From Ustulina deusta (Eukaryota; Ascomycota; Sordariomycetes; Xylariales; Xylariaceae), in the NCBI GenBank assembly GCA_023159155.1, contig JAJNNX010000019.1:186001-250000 (forward strand): a stretch of 64,000 nucleotides of DNA. The letters are read 5' to 3'. Position 1 is the first letter of the stretch; each line of letters begins with the position of its first letter. The translations under genes and the position numbers were made by a program. Below the pieces are notes generated by a model. It was not told where the DNA came from, ran no database searches, and saw only the letters and a program-made list of their open reading frames with translations. Positions 48,219 through 59,288 of this stretch are shown here, piece by piece.

Positions 48219-49271
48219 GTTTGGGGGACGGAGAGGATTCGCCTCTGTGCGAGGGACTACGTTTGGTATTAACGGCATGTGCGCCGGGGTCCATGGCAAT
48301 GCGACTCTTACGAATTGGCAGTTACTCTTGCATCAGACTCACGAGTGTGTTGTTTTCAGATGGTTTGTTATCCCGGACGGAAGTTACAAGGCACTTCGAC
48401 ATCTAAAAATTAGCTTCACATATGGCGCGCGCCACACACCTCAGATAGGGACAACCACATAGTGTGGCAAATACACCCACCATCTTGACCCCACCCACAT
48501 GTAAGTCTCGAGTGACTTCCAACTTGGGCATTCTCGGGTTCTATGGAAGAGCGGATACCGTGGCTTGCTCTTTCCAATGCCTACGAGATGTGAAGACGTA
48601 AATATGTCTACCGGTCACGGTATACATGTAGCTAAGTACAAATGTAACACATGCACTTCGTATGTATGTACTTCCTAAGGTACATACTTCTTAAGTTGTA
48701 TCGAACAGACATAGGTACTTACTTACTTACATAAGGTACCTCTGCAGGCACAACATTACCTGCCTGATCTAAGGTGCATAGACAAGTTCAGAGTACAGCT
48801 CGAACACTCACGCTTCACTAGCTCGAACACAGGACAACTACCGCGATAATAAAAGATCTAGACGTGTAAAAGGCTCTCTTCACGCGAAGTATATCTCTGT
48901 CTACCTCGCTGCTTACTCGAATTACATCAATGATTGCTGCAAAAGAACGGCCTTCATCAGCAAATGGGCAAAAAAAAAAACTCCGACAAGATCTATTACT
49001 CCGATGTCTGCATCTTCATATTGCATTGTCGGGACGCGAAGGGTTTCGTCGAAGGCGTCTTTACCACAGCGATAAGTTGTTGGATTTTGTTCAAAGGAAA
49101 CAAAGGGCGAGTTGATCTCAGCTATTCGCCGCAATTATGAACAATCTGGATTGCGTCCAGTCACCAACCATACAGACATACGTATGCATCATAGTTGTGC
49201 TACCAACTGACATAAGAGGGCATTCATCAAAGCAATGCAACGGCCCGGGACGACACGCCTCCCTTCACGCA
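48219..49271. other. Convergent spacer
   Basis: 3' regions of the Myb_8-like gene (plus) and the GST gene (minus). Short TACTTAC and GGTACCT motifs at about 48715-48740 and an A run near 48970. No gene seen. Confidence 0.5.
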
Positions 49272-50468
49272 TTATTTCACCTGTTCCTCTTTCTGCCCCT
49301 GCAAGATCCAGCCGCGGTTGGCAGCGGCTTTTTTCTCGAAATCATCTTCCGTCATGTCCTGGATGGCTTCGTAGTTATGTGGCGAGGGCACGTGCCGGCC
49401 CTTCTCGACACCCGGCCGCTTCAGCATCCGCAGAAGCCACTCATTCAGGGCCGGGAATTCTTTAGGATCGACGCCAGAGCTCTCTATACGGCTATTAGTT
49501 TCTCATTCTGCGCTGGAGATGCAGAGGTCGACACATACTCCCTATAGCAACCCAGCCCCAGCAGGCTATGTCGGCAATCGTGCACTTGTCGCCGACGAGA
49601 TAGGGCGACGTCTTCAGCGCGCTGTCCATGGTGCGGTACAACCGGCGCGTCTCGCCCTTGTAGCGGTCGATGCCGTACGGGATCTTCTCTGGCGCATAGC
49701 CTGGTAGCGTCAGTGAGCATGAGGAGGTTAAGTCTAGACTAGGTAGTTGTCCAACATACGATTAAAGTGGTTTAATTGACCCTGCATGGGCCCGAGACCA
49801 CCCATCTGCCACATGAGCTAGGTAATTCGAATTAGCCTTTGTCTTGCAAGTTACCCGCGTCCAGTTTTATTTTAGCTCACCCAGCTGTTCGTCTCATAGT
49901 ATTCTGGGGTCCCGAACGGGTAAGACACCTTGTGGTCCTTGTCGTACTGGTCAACGAGGTACTGCAACATGGCACCGCTCTCGAAAACTAGGACATGAGA
50001 TGTCAGCCAGTTCCCCTCTCGATGAAGCGTATGAAGATCCCTGAACCATGCATGGATCCGAAACATAAATAATATAGTCGGAATAGGAGGCCATTGCCCC
50101 TGAGATTGGCTGAAGTCTGGAAAGAAGAAAATCATTCTCGGCATTACTCACTTCGGATCTGCTTGCCGTTGAGAGTGTCCGTCATCGCTGGGATTCGTCC
50201 ATTGGGATTGATCTCCAAAAACCACGGTTCCTACTTCAAGCATTAGTGCACTTATGCTAATCCAAATGACCGAGACCCGGTACCTTCTGCGTATTCTTGC
50301 TGAACTCGATGGCGGTGGCCTTCACGTAGTTAGCGCCGTAAGCTCGGCAAGCGCTACAAATGGAAAGCAGACCTTATACTGCAGGTTGAGCTCCTCGAGC
50401 AGAATGGAGATCTTGATACCGTTGGGCGTCTGTGCAGTGTATAGGTGGATATCTGTCGGGGTAGCCAT
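49272..50468 (-). CDS. Glutathione S-transferase, Ure2/GstA-like
   Basis: Seven exons on the minus strand: 50468-50373, 50319-50284, 50230-50152, 49987-49881, 49817-49760, 49700-49539 and 49483-49272. The six introns keep frame and give 249 residues. The thioredoxin-fold half shows LYTAQTPNGIKISILLEEL (residues 9-27), then KEPWFLEINPNGRIPA-like sequence with the cis-proline, and FESGAMLQYLVDQYD with the ESGA glutathione-binding motif. The helical half has WLMWQMGGLGPMQGQ-type sequence, IPYGIDRYKGETRRLY, and the SPYLVGDKCTIADIACWGW N-capping box. The absence of a Ser or Tyr at the usual catalytic spot (TPNG instead) is normal for Ure2-type enzymes. The role is glutathione conjugation or peroxidase activity in the cytosol. 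The first intron uses a GTCTGC donor but has a perfect CTAAC branch site. Confidence 0.9.
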
Positions 50469-51867
50469 TTTGGATGAAACTTGTTTTTCGACCTGGTTAA
50501 TTCTTGCCGACACGGATGAGATTGTAGACAATCCTTGGCTGCCTTTCATCACTCGCGATCACGAGGCTTTTATATGGCTGGTTGCAAAGGCCGAAGTGGT
50601 GGGTTCCGTGGAGGGGTTGATTGTAAATGAGTTCGATGATTAGAAATCAGATGCTGTCATAATGAGGGGCAATCTATCCCCCGTTAATTTATTACGTGGC
50701 TTGTCATGATGATTCCAACATATGCTTCTAGGTAATCAACTGGATTTCAAATGTAGATACTCTCTACGAAAACTGCAATGCTATGATGTTTTTGAGCTAT
50801 CATATGGGGAATATGGTCGCTGGTGTTGCTTGAATGGAATGCGACGCAATGACTTCCTCGGCCACTGCTCCGCTTCTATACCGGTCCTGGACCGGCTGTT
50901 GTGGGGCTACATCGGTACGGCACCGACAATGGGTACAAGACGAATACAAAAAATACAAAACACCAATCGTATAGAAAGAATCACGGGGCAAGTTCGGGGC
51001 GATGCTGGGGTTATATTTCTACACGGCGGTATCCACCCAGCTTTTGTACGTGTATAAAACCCTACATTATTGATTCCGAGAGTCTGTAGATCCATGCATC
51101 AGCCTTCTTTTGAGAGAGACCGTGATGGATGCCTGAAAGAATCTTGTTTTCCATAGGTTTTGTGAGTCCTTCTTATTGTTTCAGCTGATGATGTTTCGTG
51201 TATATCTTAAAAGACGAGGGGCATAACCTAGTACTCTCAAACCTCGCGAAGTCTCTCTATTAGCATATAATATGTAATACATCAGGCAACACCAACTACT
51301 TTGGAGGTTGAAATGTTCGGATTTGGAATTGAAGATTCATTGGTCACATTCAAATGATTAAATAAGATAGCGTTATGCTTCGCGGTGTATAGACCGGATC
51401 TCAATGGTCACAATAGCCGCCTCTATTGTTTGTGGAAGACGACCGTGTGGTGGACACAAGAGAACAACAATGATGTCTATACGTGTAGGAGATATCATAA
51501 ATCGTCAGAATAAGCTTTGGAGGCCCTCTTCGAGTGGCTTGAGGTTTTATTTCCTCGGGCAAAGGACTGAGAGAATAGGTGTAACTAAGCTGAATTTGGC
51601 GTTGCTCAGTCACCTCAATGTCTCCCTAAGCAACCATTGTCTAAGCTTGCGAGTAAATGTATCTTATGAGAATAGACATTCACTGGAATAAGTTTACTGT
51701 GGCAACCACCTCCCATTGTCAACAAAAGCCGCATCAACCCAGGACTGTATATATAAACAAACTACTATTCCATCTTCCTCCAGACATGCTCCCCTCAGAC
51801 CTTCTCTTTTCTGTCAATCTTTGCACCGATCGTCATGTATCACCGCCATACTGTTCTCTCAGAAACC
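50469..51867. other. Divergent spacer between GST and the Rho-like gene
   Basis: Contains both promoters. Open frames at 50254-50643 and 50722-51057 have no recognisable family. The last 200 bases are pyrimidine-rich. Confidence 0.5.
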
Positions 51868-53390
51868 ATGGACCCTGACGCAGTTGCTACACCATGCAAG
51901 ACAGACGCCGGCTTGTCAAGAGAGCAATCGCGGGAACACCGCGAGCCGACCTCGAGCTTCACCTTTTCCATCTCCGACTTCTGGAAGCCTACCACGGACC
52001 CAATTCTACAGTGGATACGAGATTTACCAGTCCATGTCCGACACGAGGAACCTCTCGAACCAGCTCACTACCGCACTCTCAAGCACTCTCTCGTGGGTAC
52101 CTACCTTGGCCAATGATTGGAGCCATTTCAGTTGACTTGTCTCCTAGGGCTCCGATGAATCGGACGACTCTAGCTTCGAAGACCGCTACAAAAAGCGAGC
52201 AAGGACGGGCTCGGCAGCAGGACACCAAGAGACGGTGGAATCACGTCGCAGCAAGCTCGTGGACTCTGGCCGCGGCCTCGTCCGCCGGGTTTCCAATGCT
52301 TGCCAGCGTGCCGTTACACCCCGCAGCTCCCCAATGAGACCCGGCTCACGCCTGTCCCGTAGAGGAACTCCAGCTCCGACGCCCACCCCTTTGCCCGGGA
52401 CCCCGAGCTTCATGCTCATCGACCGCCCCAAGATGCGATTCGTCTTTGTGGGCGATGCCGAATGCGGGAAGTCCAGCATCCTTCTGTAGGTAGCTTCGCT
52501 GCGTGACTGCCTTCCGCCTCCTCCATCTCTCTCTTCCACGTTGCTGATTCAAATCATCATAGCCGTTTCTATCGCAATACCTTCACCCCTGTATGTATTA
52601 CCCCCCCCGGGTCCTCCTCTCATCTCTAATAGATCGCGATCCGCTAATTTTCCATCTAGCACTACAACCCGACGCATTACGAGCTGTTCCAGAAGGTGGT
52701 GGCGGTCGACGAGGAGGACACCGATATCGAGCTATGGGACACGGCGGGCGACGTCACGTTGGAGCAACTCGGGCGCCTTAGCTATCTAGCCTGGGACGCC
52801 GTGTTCCTCTGCTTTAGCGTCGACAGCGTGCAATCATTCGACAATGCCCGCACTCAGGTTTGTGCTTTTGCTATTTCCAATCCGTCTGTCTATCTGTCTG
52901 TCTGTCTGTCTGTCTGTCTGGCGCAATCCCCATCCCCTTACGAGAAAACCACTTGCTAACGACACGGCGACGAAACCCAGTGGATCACGCAGATCCGTCG
53001 CTACGCGCGCGGCGTTCCCCTCATCCTCGTCGGCACGAAGACGGACCGGCGCGTCGGCGCCAGTCTTTGGACTCCGCTCTATCCGAGCCTCGAGCCTCGC
53101 ATCACCGTCACCGAGGTTCGTGTCCTGTTTCTCATCTTCACTGGCTGGCGTCCTATCGATGTACGGGAGTCGATGCTAATGGTATATTATAGGGCACTAT
53201 GGTTGCTACGGCGATCGGCGCCACGCGATACGTCGAGTGTTCTGCTAAGACGGGCCAAGGCGTCATCGGCGTCTTCGTGGAGGGCGTGCGAGCGGTCTTC
53301 GACAGGCGGGCGCCTCCCCGGAATCTGCAGAACAAGAATACCCACCATCATCGCTCCTCCGGCTTGGCGGAACTTCTCTGCTTCAAATGA
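51868..53390 (+). CDS. Atypical Rho-family GTPase with predicted GTPase defect
   Basis: Six exons: 51868-52092, 52148-52485, 52563-52590, 52660-52857, 52981-53115 and 53193-53390; 373 residues (384 if the ATG at 51835 is used). The first 165 residues are an extra N-terminal extension, Ser/Pro/Arg-rich with TPAPTPTPLPGTP. The G domain follows. G1 is GDAECGKSS (Ras positions 10-18), so residue 12 is Ala and 13 is Glu. Switch I has YNPTHYELF with the conserved Thr. G3 is WDTAGD, so position 61 is Asp, not Gln. G4 is GTKTD and G5 is ECSAKTG. The segment LSYLAWDAVFLCFSV and the insert before G5 place it with Rho rather than Ras or Rab. The C terminus ends LLCFK, which is not a CaaX box. GTP hydrolysis is probably weak or absent, as in Rnd proteins. 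The role is unknown, perhaps in polarity or cell wall. Confidence 0.85.
52883..52920. repeat. (TCTG)n microsatellite in a Rho-gene intron
   Basis: About eight TCTG units within the intron 52858-52980. Confidence 0.9.
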
Positions 53391-54137
53391 AGTGATTCTG
53401 TGATACGATTTTCCACGCCGTTACTTATGTATGCCGGGCATAGGGAGAGGGGTCATGAACTAACTGTTTAGTTAGACACGGGTTATGATACCGGTAGATA
53501 CGGTCTGGTGGGTGGAAGGCCGATGCGATTGTGCTTGATACAAAATTTGAGGCGGAAAATGATGGTTATCGTGACAGCTTATTGCAAAAAGAAAAGAAAA
53601 GAACAAAAATGAAAATGAGTCTTGAGAGTCTCCTAATGGGTTAATGTTTGATGTACCTAGTGCAGTGTTCTGAGTTAGGGTACCAAAACATCGTCATGGC
53701 TCACAGTTACCTTTTTTTTTTTCTTGCCTGGAAAGTGTATTTGACAAACCGGAATGCCATCAGTGAATAGGTATTTTGCTTATCCTAGATATTAGACTAC
53801 CTAACGCCAAACCATCCCTTAACACGAATTCTCCAGTATCTAGTTGGGTCACTCGAGTATCCGACGGGCGTGAGCCTTGTTTTGCGGAAGGACAACCTCT
53901 ACGCTTGCGCTATCGTCATATTCTAAGTCAGGTATCTGGACTACATATGTAAGATTATACCGCGACATTAGAGACCAGATACCCCATCAACATGAAGTGC
54001 GTAAAGAAAACACGGGTGTGCAAAGCCATACAAGTCAACATAGGATAGATACTAAGGAACTAGTGGCGAAATGTCTTCTTCGCGCCCCGGGAGAAGCCCA
54101 AGTATCGCAATGAAAACACCAAACATCCGAGATTTCC
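53391..54137. other. Spacer between the Rho-like gene and U2
   Basis: No gene seen; A-rich and T-rich runs near 53590-53615 and 53710-53720. Confidence 0.5.
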
Positions 54138-54330
54138 GCGTCGCCTGGAGGCAGTGTAGTACCAGGGACACAGAGCTGCTGAGACCATGGGCATGCCCAT
54201 GGGGAAGCGAGCCCCGAGAGGCCAAAAAATGAGATAACCTAAGAGGTGGGCCAAACGTGTGGCCCGTTTCAGAGATTAAACTGAAAAGAACAGATACTAC
54301 ACTTGATCTAAGCCAAAAGGCAAAGAGAGC
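54138..54330 (-). ncRNA. U2: U2 spliceosomal snRNA
   Basis: On the minus strand the DNA reads CTCTTTGCCTTTTGGCTTAG, then GATCAAGTGTAGTATCTG and TTCTTTTCAGTTTAATCTC, the near-invariant 5' half of U2. The GTAGTA that pairs with the intron branch site is at plus 54294-54300. A Sm-site-like ATTTTTTGG lies at about 54222-54230. The 3' stem-loop IV sequence CCCTGGTACTACACTGCCTCC is at about 54148-54168. The length of about 190 nt fits fungal U2. The exact ends are estimates: 5' near 54330 and 3' near 54138. It pairs with branch points in pre-mRNA; clear CTAAC branch sites are visible in several introns of this window, for example in the GST gene. Confidence 0.95.
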
Positions 54331-55471
54331 TGGAGAGGAAAAGAAAGAAAGAAGGACGTGAAGGTGGGAGGGAGAAGGGGTTTATATAGACTCGCTCGAG
54401 GCGGTGTAAGGCTCTCGACCGGCAGAATTGGGGGGTTGGTTGATTGTTTGCCTATTGATGTGCAGTGGGGACACTGTTGCCTAGGTACCTAGGAAGGCAC
54501 AATACATAAATAGGCAGGTACATTGTATCATACTCTGGATACTGAGTCTGGTTGGTGCATATATTGATGGCATTGAGTGCTGGCCAGCAAGTTGGAATTG
54601 ACAATACACTCTCATACCATTGTACTGGTGGTAGGCAGGTGTCCGGCACTTGACATTTTGCGTTAGTGGCATGTTTTTACTTGGAATGTGTCTGAAGATC
54701 TTGTAATCATGCCGTCCGAAGGCTAAAGAATCAGTTGAATACCTGCCATCATGTCCTGGTGCTGGCGTGATCACAAACTTGCCAATAGAGCGTGCTACCC
54801 CTTGGTTGATTAATTGATCGATGGTGATGGTGACTGCCTGACTATAGGTATCTACTAGTAGTTCGTAGTTGGACTCTGACCTATACTAGACCTACCTAGG
54901 TATGCTATACTATACCTGAGTAACCTACCTAGAGGTACTTATCTACCCATACTGCATTAGCGTCTAAAACCCCACGATCCGGGCGCTGTAGTGAGTGGAC
55001 GTACACACTAGTCTGACTTGCGGAGGAGTTCTGTTGAAACAGCAATCAAAGGGCAAAAGCATGTGATCCCCTAATTTTATTGTCGATGTGGACTTTAACT
55101 CGGGATCCGAACAAAAAAAGGAAATATATGAAAGAGATGCCTAGAGAACACATTACCTACCCTTTAGGTAGGTAGATGATGAGCCTCATTCTTGCATTCC
55201 TGGAGTGTAAGTCTGCGATGTCACCTCGCCCTCCTGCGCGCGAATCGGCTATTCAGGACCCTGGTCTATCTAGCGGCTCCAGCACCGAGTAATTAAAGTG
55301 GGGATGCCGAGGTCCTCGAACTGCCACAGCCCAGACGGGTAGATAGATTAAGTAGATATTCGCATTCCATTTCCTGCGTGAACATGGGCGGTGCATCGAA
55401 ACGTCGAATAACGACTTTTTTGTTGTCCCGAGATACCTAACCAATCGCTCAATCCACTCCTCCGCACAATC
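54331..55471. other. Divergent spacer between U2 and the enoyl-CoA gene
   Basis: Holds the U2 promoter. Carries TACCTAGGTA at 54893-54902 and several degenerate copies (54480-54495, 55157-55175). No gene seen. Confidence 0.5.
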
Positions 55472-56302
55472 ATGGCGTCCACCGAGCTGTTCTCAGTCCC
55501 CATCCCGGCGCGCCCGTCGCATCCCGGAGGCAGCATCGTGTGCACCACGCCGGCGCCCAGAGTCTACCTCCTGACCTTCGCCTCGCCGGGCGACAACCGG
55601 CTCACGCCCGAGTTCTGCGGCGCGCTCCTCGCGGCGCTCGACATGGTCGAGTTCGGCCACGAGCCGGGCGTCGTGGTCACGACGTCGGGCATCGCCAAGT
55701 TCTACTCCAACGGCCTCGACCTCGGCCTCGCCATGGCGACCCCCGGCTTCTGGGAGGACAGCCTGTACCCGCTGCTGCGGCGGTTCCTGGCCTTCCCGAT
55801 GCCCACCGTGGCCCTGGTCAACGGCCACGCCTTCGCCGGCGGCATCTTCCTGGCCATGCACCACGACTACCGCGTCTTCACCGGCCGCGGCCGCGGCTTC
55901 GCGTGCGTGAACGAGCTCGAGTTCGGCGCGCCCCTGCCCCCGCCGCTGTCGGCCATCTTCCGCGTCAAGACCACCCCGCCCGTGTATCGCGCGGTCGTGC
56001 TCGAGGCGAGGCGCTTCGATGCCGGGGCCGCGCTCGAAGCCGGCATTGTGGACGCCGTGGGCGAAGTAGATGCCGTGCTGAAGTTGATCGAGGAGCGGGG
56101 GTTGGTCGCGAAGGGGACGAAGGGCTCGTACGGGCTGTTGAAGGAAGAAATGTACAAGGAGGTCATTGCGCTGTTGGGCATGAAGGGCCCGGGGGTCCTC
56201 GGCCCCTCGGAGCTCCGGGATATCAACAAGAAGAGGAAAGCGGAGGGACAGAAGCGGCTCAAGGAGTGGAAGGAGGGTCAGGGCCAGAAGGCGAAGTTGT
56301 AA
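55472..56302 (+). CDS. Enoyl-CoA hydratase/isomerase family protein, peroxisomal (PTS1 AKL)
   Basis: Intronless, 276 residues, GC-rich, ATG in an ATCATGG context. The crotonase fold is clear: RVYLLTFASPGDNRLTPEF (about 30-48), a first oxyanion-hole strand VVVTTSGIAKFYSNGLDLG (about 67-85), and the second oxyanion loop PTVALVNGHAFAGGIFLAMHHDYRV (about 110-134). The segment CVNELEFGAPLP (about 146-157) places a Glu where delta3,delta2-enoyl-CoA isomerases have their catalytic acid, so isomerase is likelier than hydratase. It lacks the hydratase second Glu pattern. The last three residues are AKL, an accepted PTS1 variant, so peroxisomal import and a role in unsaturated fatty acid beta-oxidation are predicted. 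The divergent U2 snRNA lies upstream. The long antisense open frame over this gene is a GC effect. Confidence 0.88.
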   Translation: MASTELFSVPIPARPSHPGGSIVCTTPAPRVYLLTFASPGDNRLTPEFCGALLAALDMVEFGHEPGVVVTTSGIAKFYSNGLDLGLAMATPGFWEDSLYPLLRRFLAFPMPTVALVNGHAFAGGIFLAMHHDYRVFTGRGRGFACVNELEFGAPLPPPLSAIFRVKTTPPVYRAVVLEARRFDAGAALEAGIVDAVGEVDAVLKLIEERGLVAKGTKGSYGLLKEEMYKEVIALLGMKGPGVLGPSELRDINKKRKAEGQKRLKEWKEGQGQKAKL

Positions 56303-56576
56303 GTATGCTGGGTTTAGGGCCATGGTGTGATGATATTGTTTCGCTACCTGGAAGTCACGTGGAAGTTCTCGTACACTTAGAGCGAATAGTAGGTCTTTTA
56401 CGAGATGAAAACGAGGTTTGATATGAATGAAATGTGTTTTGGCGATAATATATGACGTCTATCTAGTACATCAGCATGCGCCAATTACGTCCTGTGCAGC
56501 CTTCTTGCTCTCATACCCGGTGACAAGACAACCACCCCCCCCCTCCCCCCTTCCGTGGGATGGTATGCCTCACTAT
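56303..56576. terminator. Convergent 3' region between the enoyl-CoA gene and the VAO-type gene
   Basis: 274 bp between two convergent stops, with a C-rich tract at about 56534-56551. Holds both polyadenylation regions; no exact site is claimed. Confidence 0.4.
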
Positions 56577-58622
56577 TCATACAGTTCCCGCCTTGGAATC
56601 TCTTAGTCGTTTAGGCCAAATTCCCATCTTTCCGGGAGACAAGATGCCATTGGGATCTAAAGCGTCCTACTCCAAGTCAACTCATGAGCTCATATCTCAA
56701 GCAACTTACAATGCGCTTGCTTACCTTTAACGTCTCGACGAAGCGTCGATAGGCGTGATCATTAAAGTCGAATAGCTCGGCATTTTGGTCTGGAAACGCC
56801 GCCGGTCAGTCCTCTCTGTGTTTTAATTTCTTCCAAGGTCTCATGAGGAGGGTAGGGCAGGACTAGCGTACCCATGTGCTTGATATGTGCCCTATACTTC
56901 GCAAAACCTCTTCCTGAACCTTCCTTGAAGAGCCCCTGGAAAATCTTCTCAACACCGACCCGCTGTTCCGCGCTTGTCTTGTCGAAGCAGAGCATGCAGA
57001 CGAACACGGCGTGTCGCTCATGCATGAAGAAATCACACAAGAGGTCGAATCCTTCGGATTCGTAGACTTTCTTTGCGGCCGTGACCCAATCGAGCAGGAC
57101 TTTCCCCTCGAGGGGCACAATGGGCGAATACGCTCCGTGAGCTCCGATAGAATCCTCCCGGACGTTATAGAAGTTTACCATCGGTATACTCCACATACTC
57201 GGGACACCCACCCTGATTCCGCCATGCGGCTGAGGAACCGATGTCGCCTCGAGAAGCCCTGCGTCCTCTCCACTAAACAACGACTGCTGCAGTCTCCCCG
57301 TCGGCGCTTTTTCAGTGACAACCCGCAGCACCTCGGCATATTGAGCCTGTATGATGGCCGTAGGGCCGTATAAGCCGAACTTGACGCTCCAGTTGCCGAC
57401 ATCCAGCTCCTGCTGCATTTCCTTCGTTCGCCATTCCGGGATCGGCCCTTCGCCTTTCCACCAGTCCGACCGCTTGCCGAAAAGCGCGGCCCATTCGTTG
57501 ACGTGGAAAACGTAGACCATGGCTGGGAGGGTGCCGTTGCGGCGCATCTCGCCAAAGACATCGACAACGGTGGCGACGTCTTCGAACTCGGGCATGTCGA
57601 ATGAGCACGACATGTAGGATTGCGGCTGCGGTGTCAGAAAAATGCCCATTTTCGTCACTATTCCTAAATTGCTCTGGAGGAACAGGCCGTCGATCGTAGG
57701 GCCGAAGGTGAGCTTGGTGAGATGGGCTGATGGCGATGTCGTCATGGCATATTGACCCGTGCGGACGACGTCGCCATTCGCGAGGACCACCTCCATCCCC
57801 GCGATGTTCTCGTGGTGTACTGCAGTCGGGATGAATCCCATACCTCTGTCCAGTGTCTAATTGCGTTAACACGACTTTGGGCGGTACCAACAGCAGCTAA
57901 GACACTCACGTTGCCCACGACGCTACCCCATCCTAGCGATGCTACACTGGGCCAGAGTTTCAACTTCTTCTCCGCACAGAAATCGTAGAGGTCTCCAAAT
58001 GTGACGCCGGGCTCCACCACGACGTATCCGAACTTCTCGTTGACCTCGATGATCATGTTCATGCGATGGAGATCTAACGCGATGCAACCTGGAGTACGGG
58101 GCGCCGGCCCGCCATATCTGTTAGGTATCCCATTAGCATCAACACGTGGGGTTTAGCGGGGAATGATTTAATCAACAGTGAATGATGCGCATATTTACCC
58201 TAGATTCTTCCCCCGAGAGAACGTCCACACCGCAATGCCGTACTCATTCACCACTTTTAAGAACTCTTGGAGCTCCTCGACTGACGAGGGACTTTTATGG
58301 TCAGCCACGGTGTCGCAGCCTCGCGAGACTTTGAGGAAGGGTTCTCTTACCAAACGGCGGCGCTTGGTATGTTTCTTCCCGTTCCAGCCTCTGGGATGTC
58401 GTAAGGATCAATATAGTACTTTAGGTCGTCGCCCGTGAAAACAGCATCTTTCCCTAACACCCCTATAACTTGCTTGATGGCCTGAGAAAAGTCACCCTCA
58501 GAGACGCCGGGGGGCAGAACAGTCTCAATTGTCTCAGTCAACGGCGTCGAGAAGACATCTTCATGGGCGGCCTGATAAATAGAGTCGGCGTATGCGGGTG
58601 GAAATCCAGGCACTGCAGCCAT
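56577..58622 (-). CDS. FAD-linked oxidase of the vanillyl-alcohol oxidase family
   Basis: Six exons on the minus strand: 58622-58351, 58291-58199, 58117-57910, 57856-56872, 56789-56725 and 56666-56577. All joins are in frame; 570 residues, the size of VAO. The PCMH-type FAD domain shows SSVEELQEFLKVVNEYGI, then FSRGKNLGYGGPAPR, then VVEPGVTFGDLYDF and LGWGSVVGN. The cap domain contains GAHGAYSPI, whose His (about residue 431) matches the histidine that binds FAD covalently in VAO. The KYRAHIKHM sequence retains the Tyr-Arg pair of the active site. The end has ALDPNGILSPGKMGIWP, the family signature. VAO enzymes oxidise 4-substituted phenols such as vanillyl alcohol with release of peroxide, in peroxisome and cytosol; no PTS1 is seen here. 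The position of VAO Asp170 seems to be Ser (WPSVASLGWGS). The substrate is unknown. Confidence 0.92.
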
Positions 58623-59288
58623 ATTGATATTAATAGTTATAGAGCACTTTGAAGAAAGATACTGTTTCTACCCCGACAGGTAGGATGTGGGCTGCATAAA
58701 CGCTGGCAGGTGACTGTATCGTTTAGCTATATATATATTTCTCCTCACTAGCCTTAAGCATCTTGGGGTATGTGCGGAGCTTGAAACTGGCTTCCATTTA
58801 TGCTGTGGGATTTATGCTGTCGGCTGCCGGTAATACGAACTCACGTCGGCGGCACCCGTATCGGCAGTTATCAACGATGCGATACCACCGTCCCAACATA
58901 CAACCTAATTTAGGGATGGTTACAACGGGGGAACCATGAGCCTAAACTTATACTTCACATAGACCGCTAATATCCCTCCTCAATTCACCCCGGGTGGGAA
59001 TCGCAATCGGAAGAATATCAATGGGCTCGTGTAAATAGTATATTTAAGGGTTTGGTACTCTTTTCAATTCTCACCATATCTCATCTTTTCTTCATGTAGC
59101 CAAGTTTCGAAAGAGTGGTGCTACAAACTCAGGATAGAAGTTGTCCATGTGCTTAGCGCAAACTTGCCGCTCTTTGCTTCGTCTCCTTTTGCTTGATCTG
59201 ATGGCACAGTTCGGGGGCCCATGTTTGAGCTTCGCTTCGGGGTCCAGTCGGCGGGGATTGGTCACGACGTAAACCTTGCCTGCAATTT
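58623..59288. other. Spacer upstream of the VAO-type gene
   Basis: Holds the promoter of the VAO-type gene and the 3' flank of the next minus-strand gene. A 74-codon frame at 59092-59316 overlaps the alternative last exon and is not supported. Confidence 0.4.

Noticed and set aside
49519..49707. Plus-strand ORF opposite the GST gene
   Set aside because: Mirror of a confirmed GST exon; the GST splicing gives a complete family protein.
55493..56323. 276-codon antisense ORF over the enoyl-CoA gene, plus another plus-frame ORF to 56421
   Set aside because: GC-rich coding sequence opens other frames; the translations are Arg/Ala/His low-complexity without domains.
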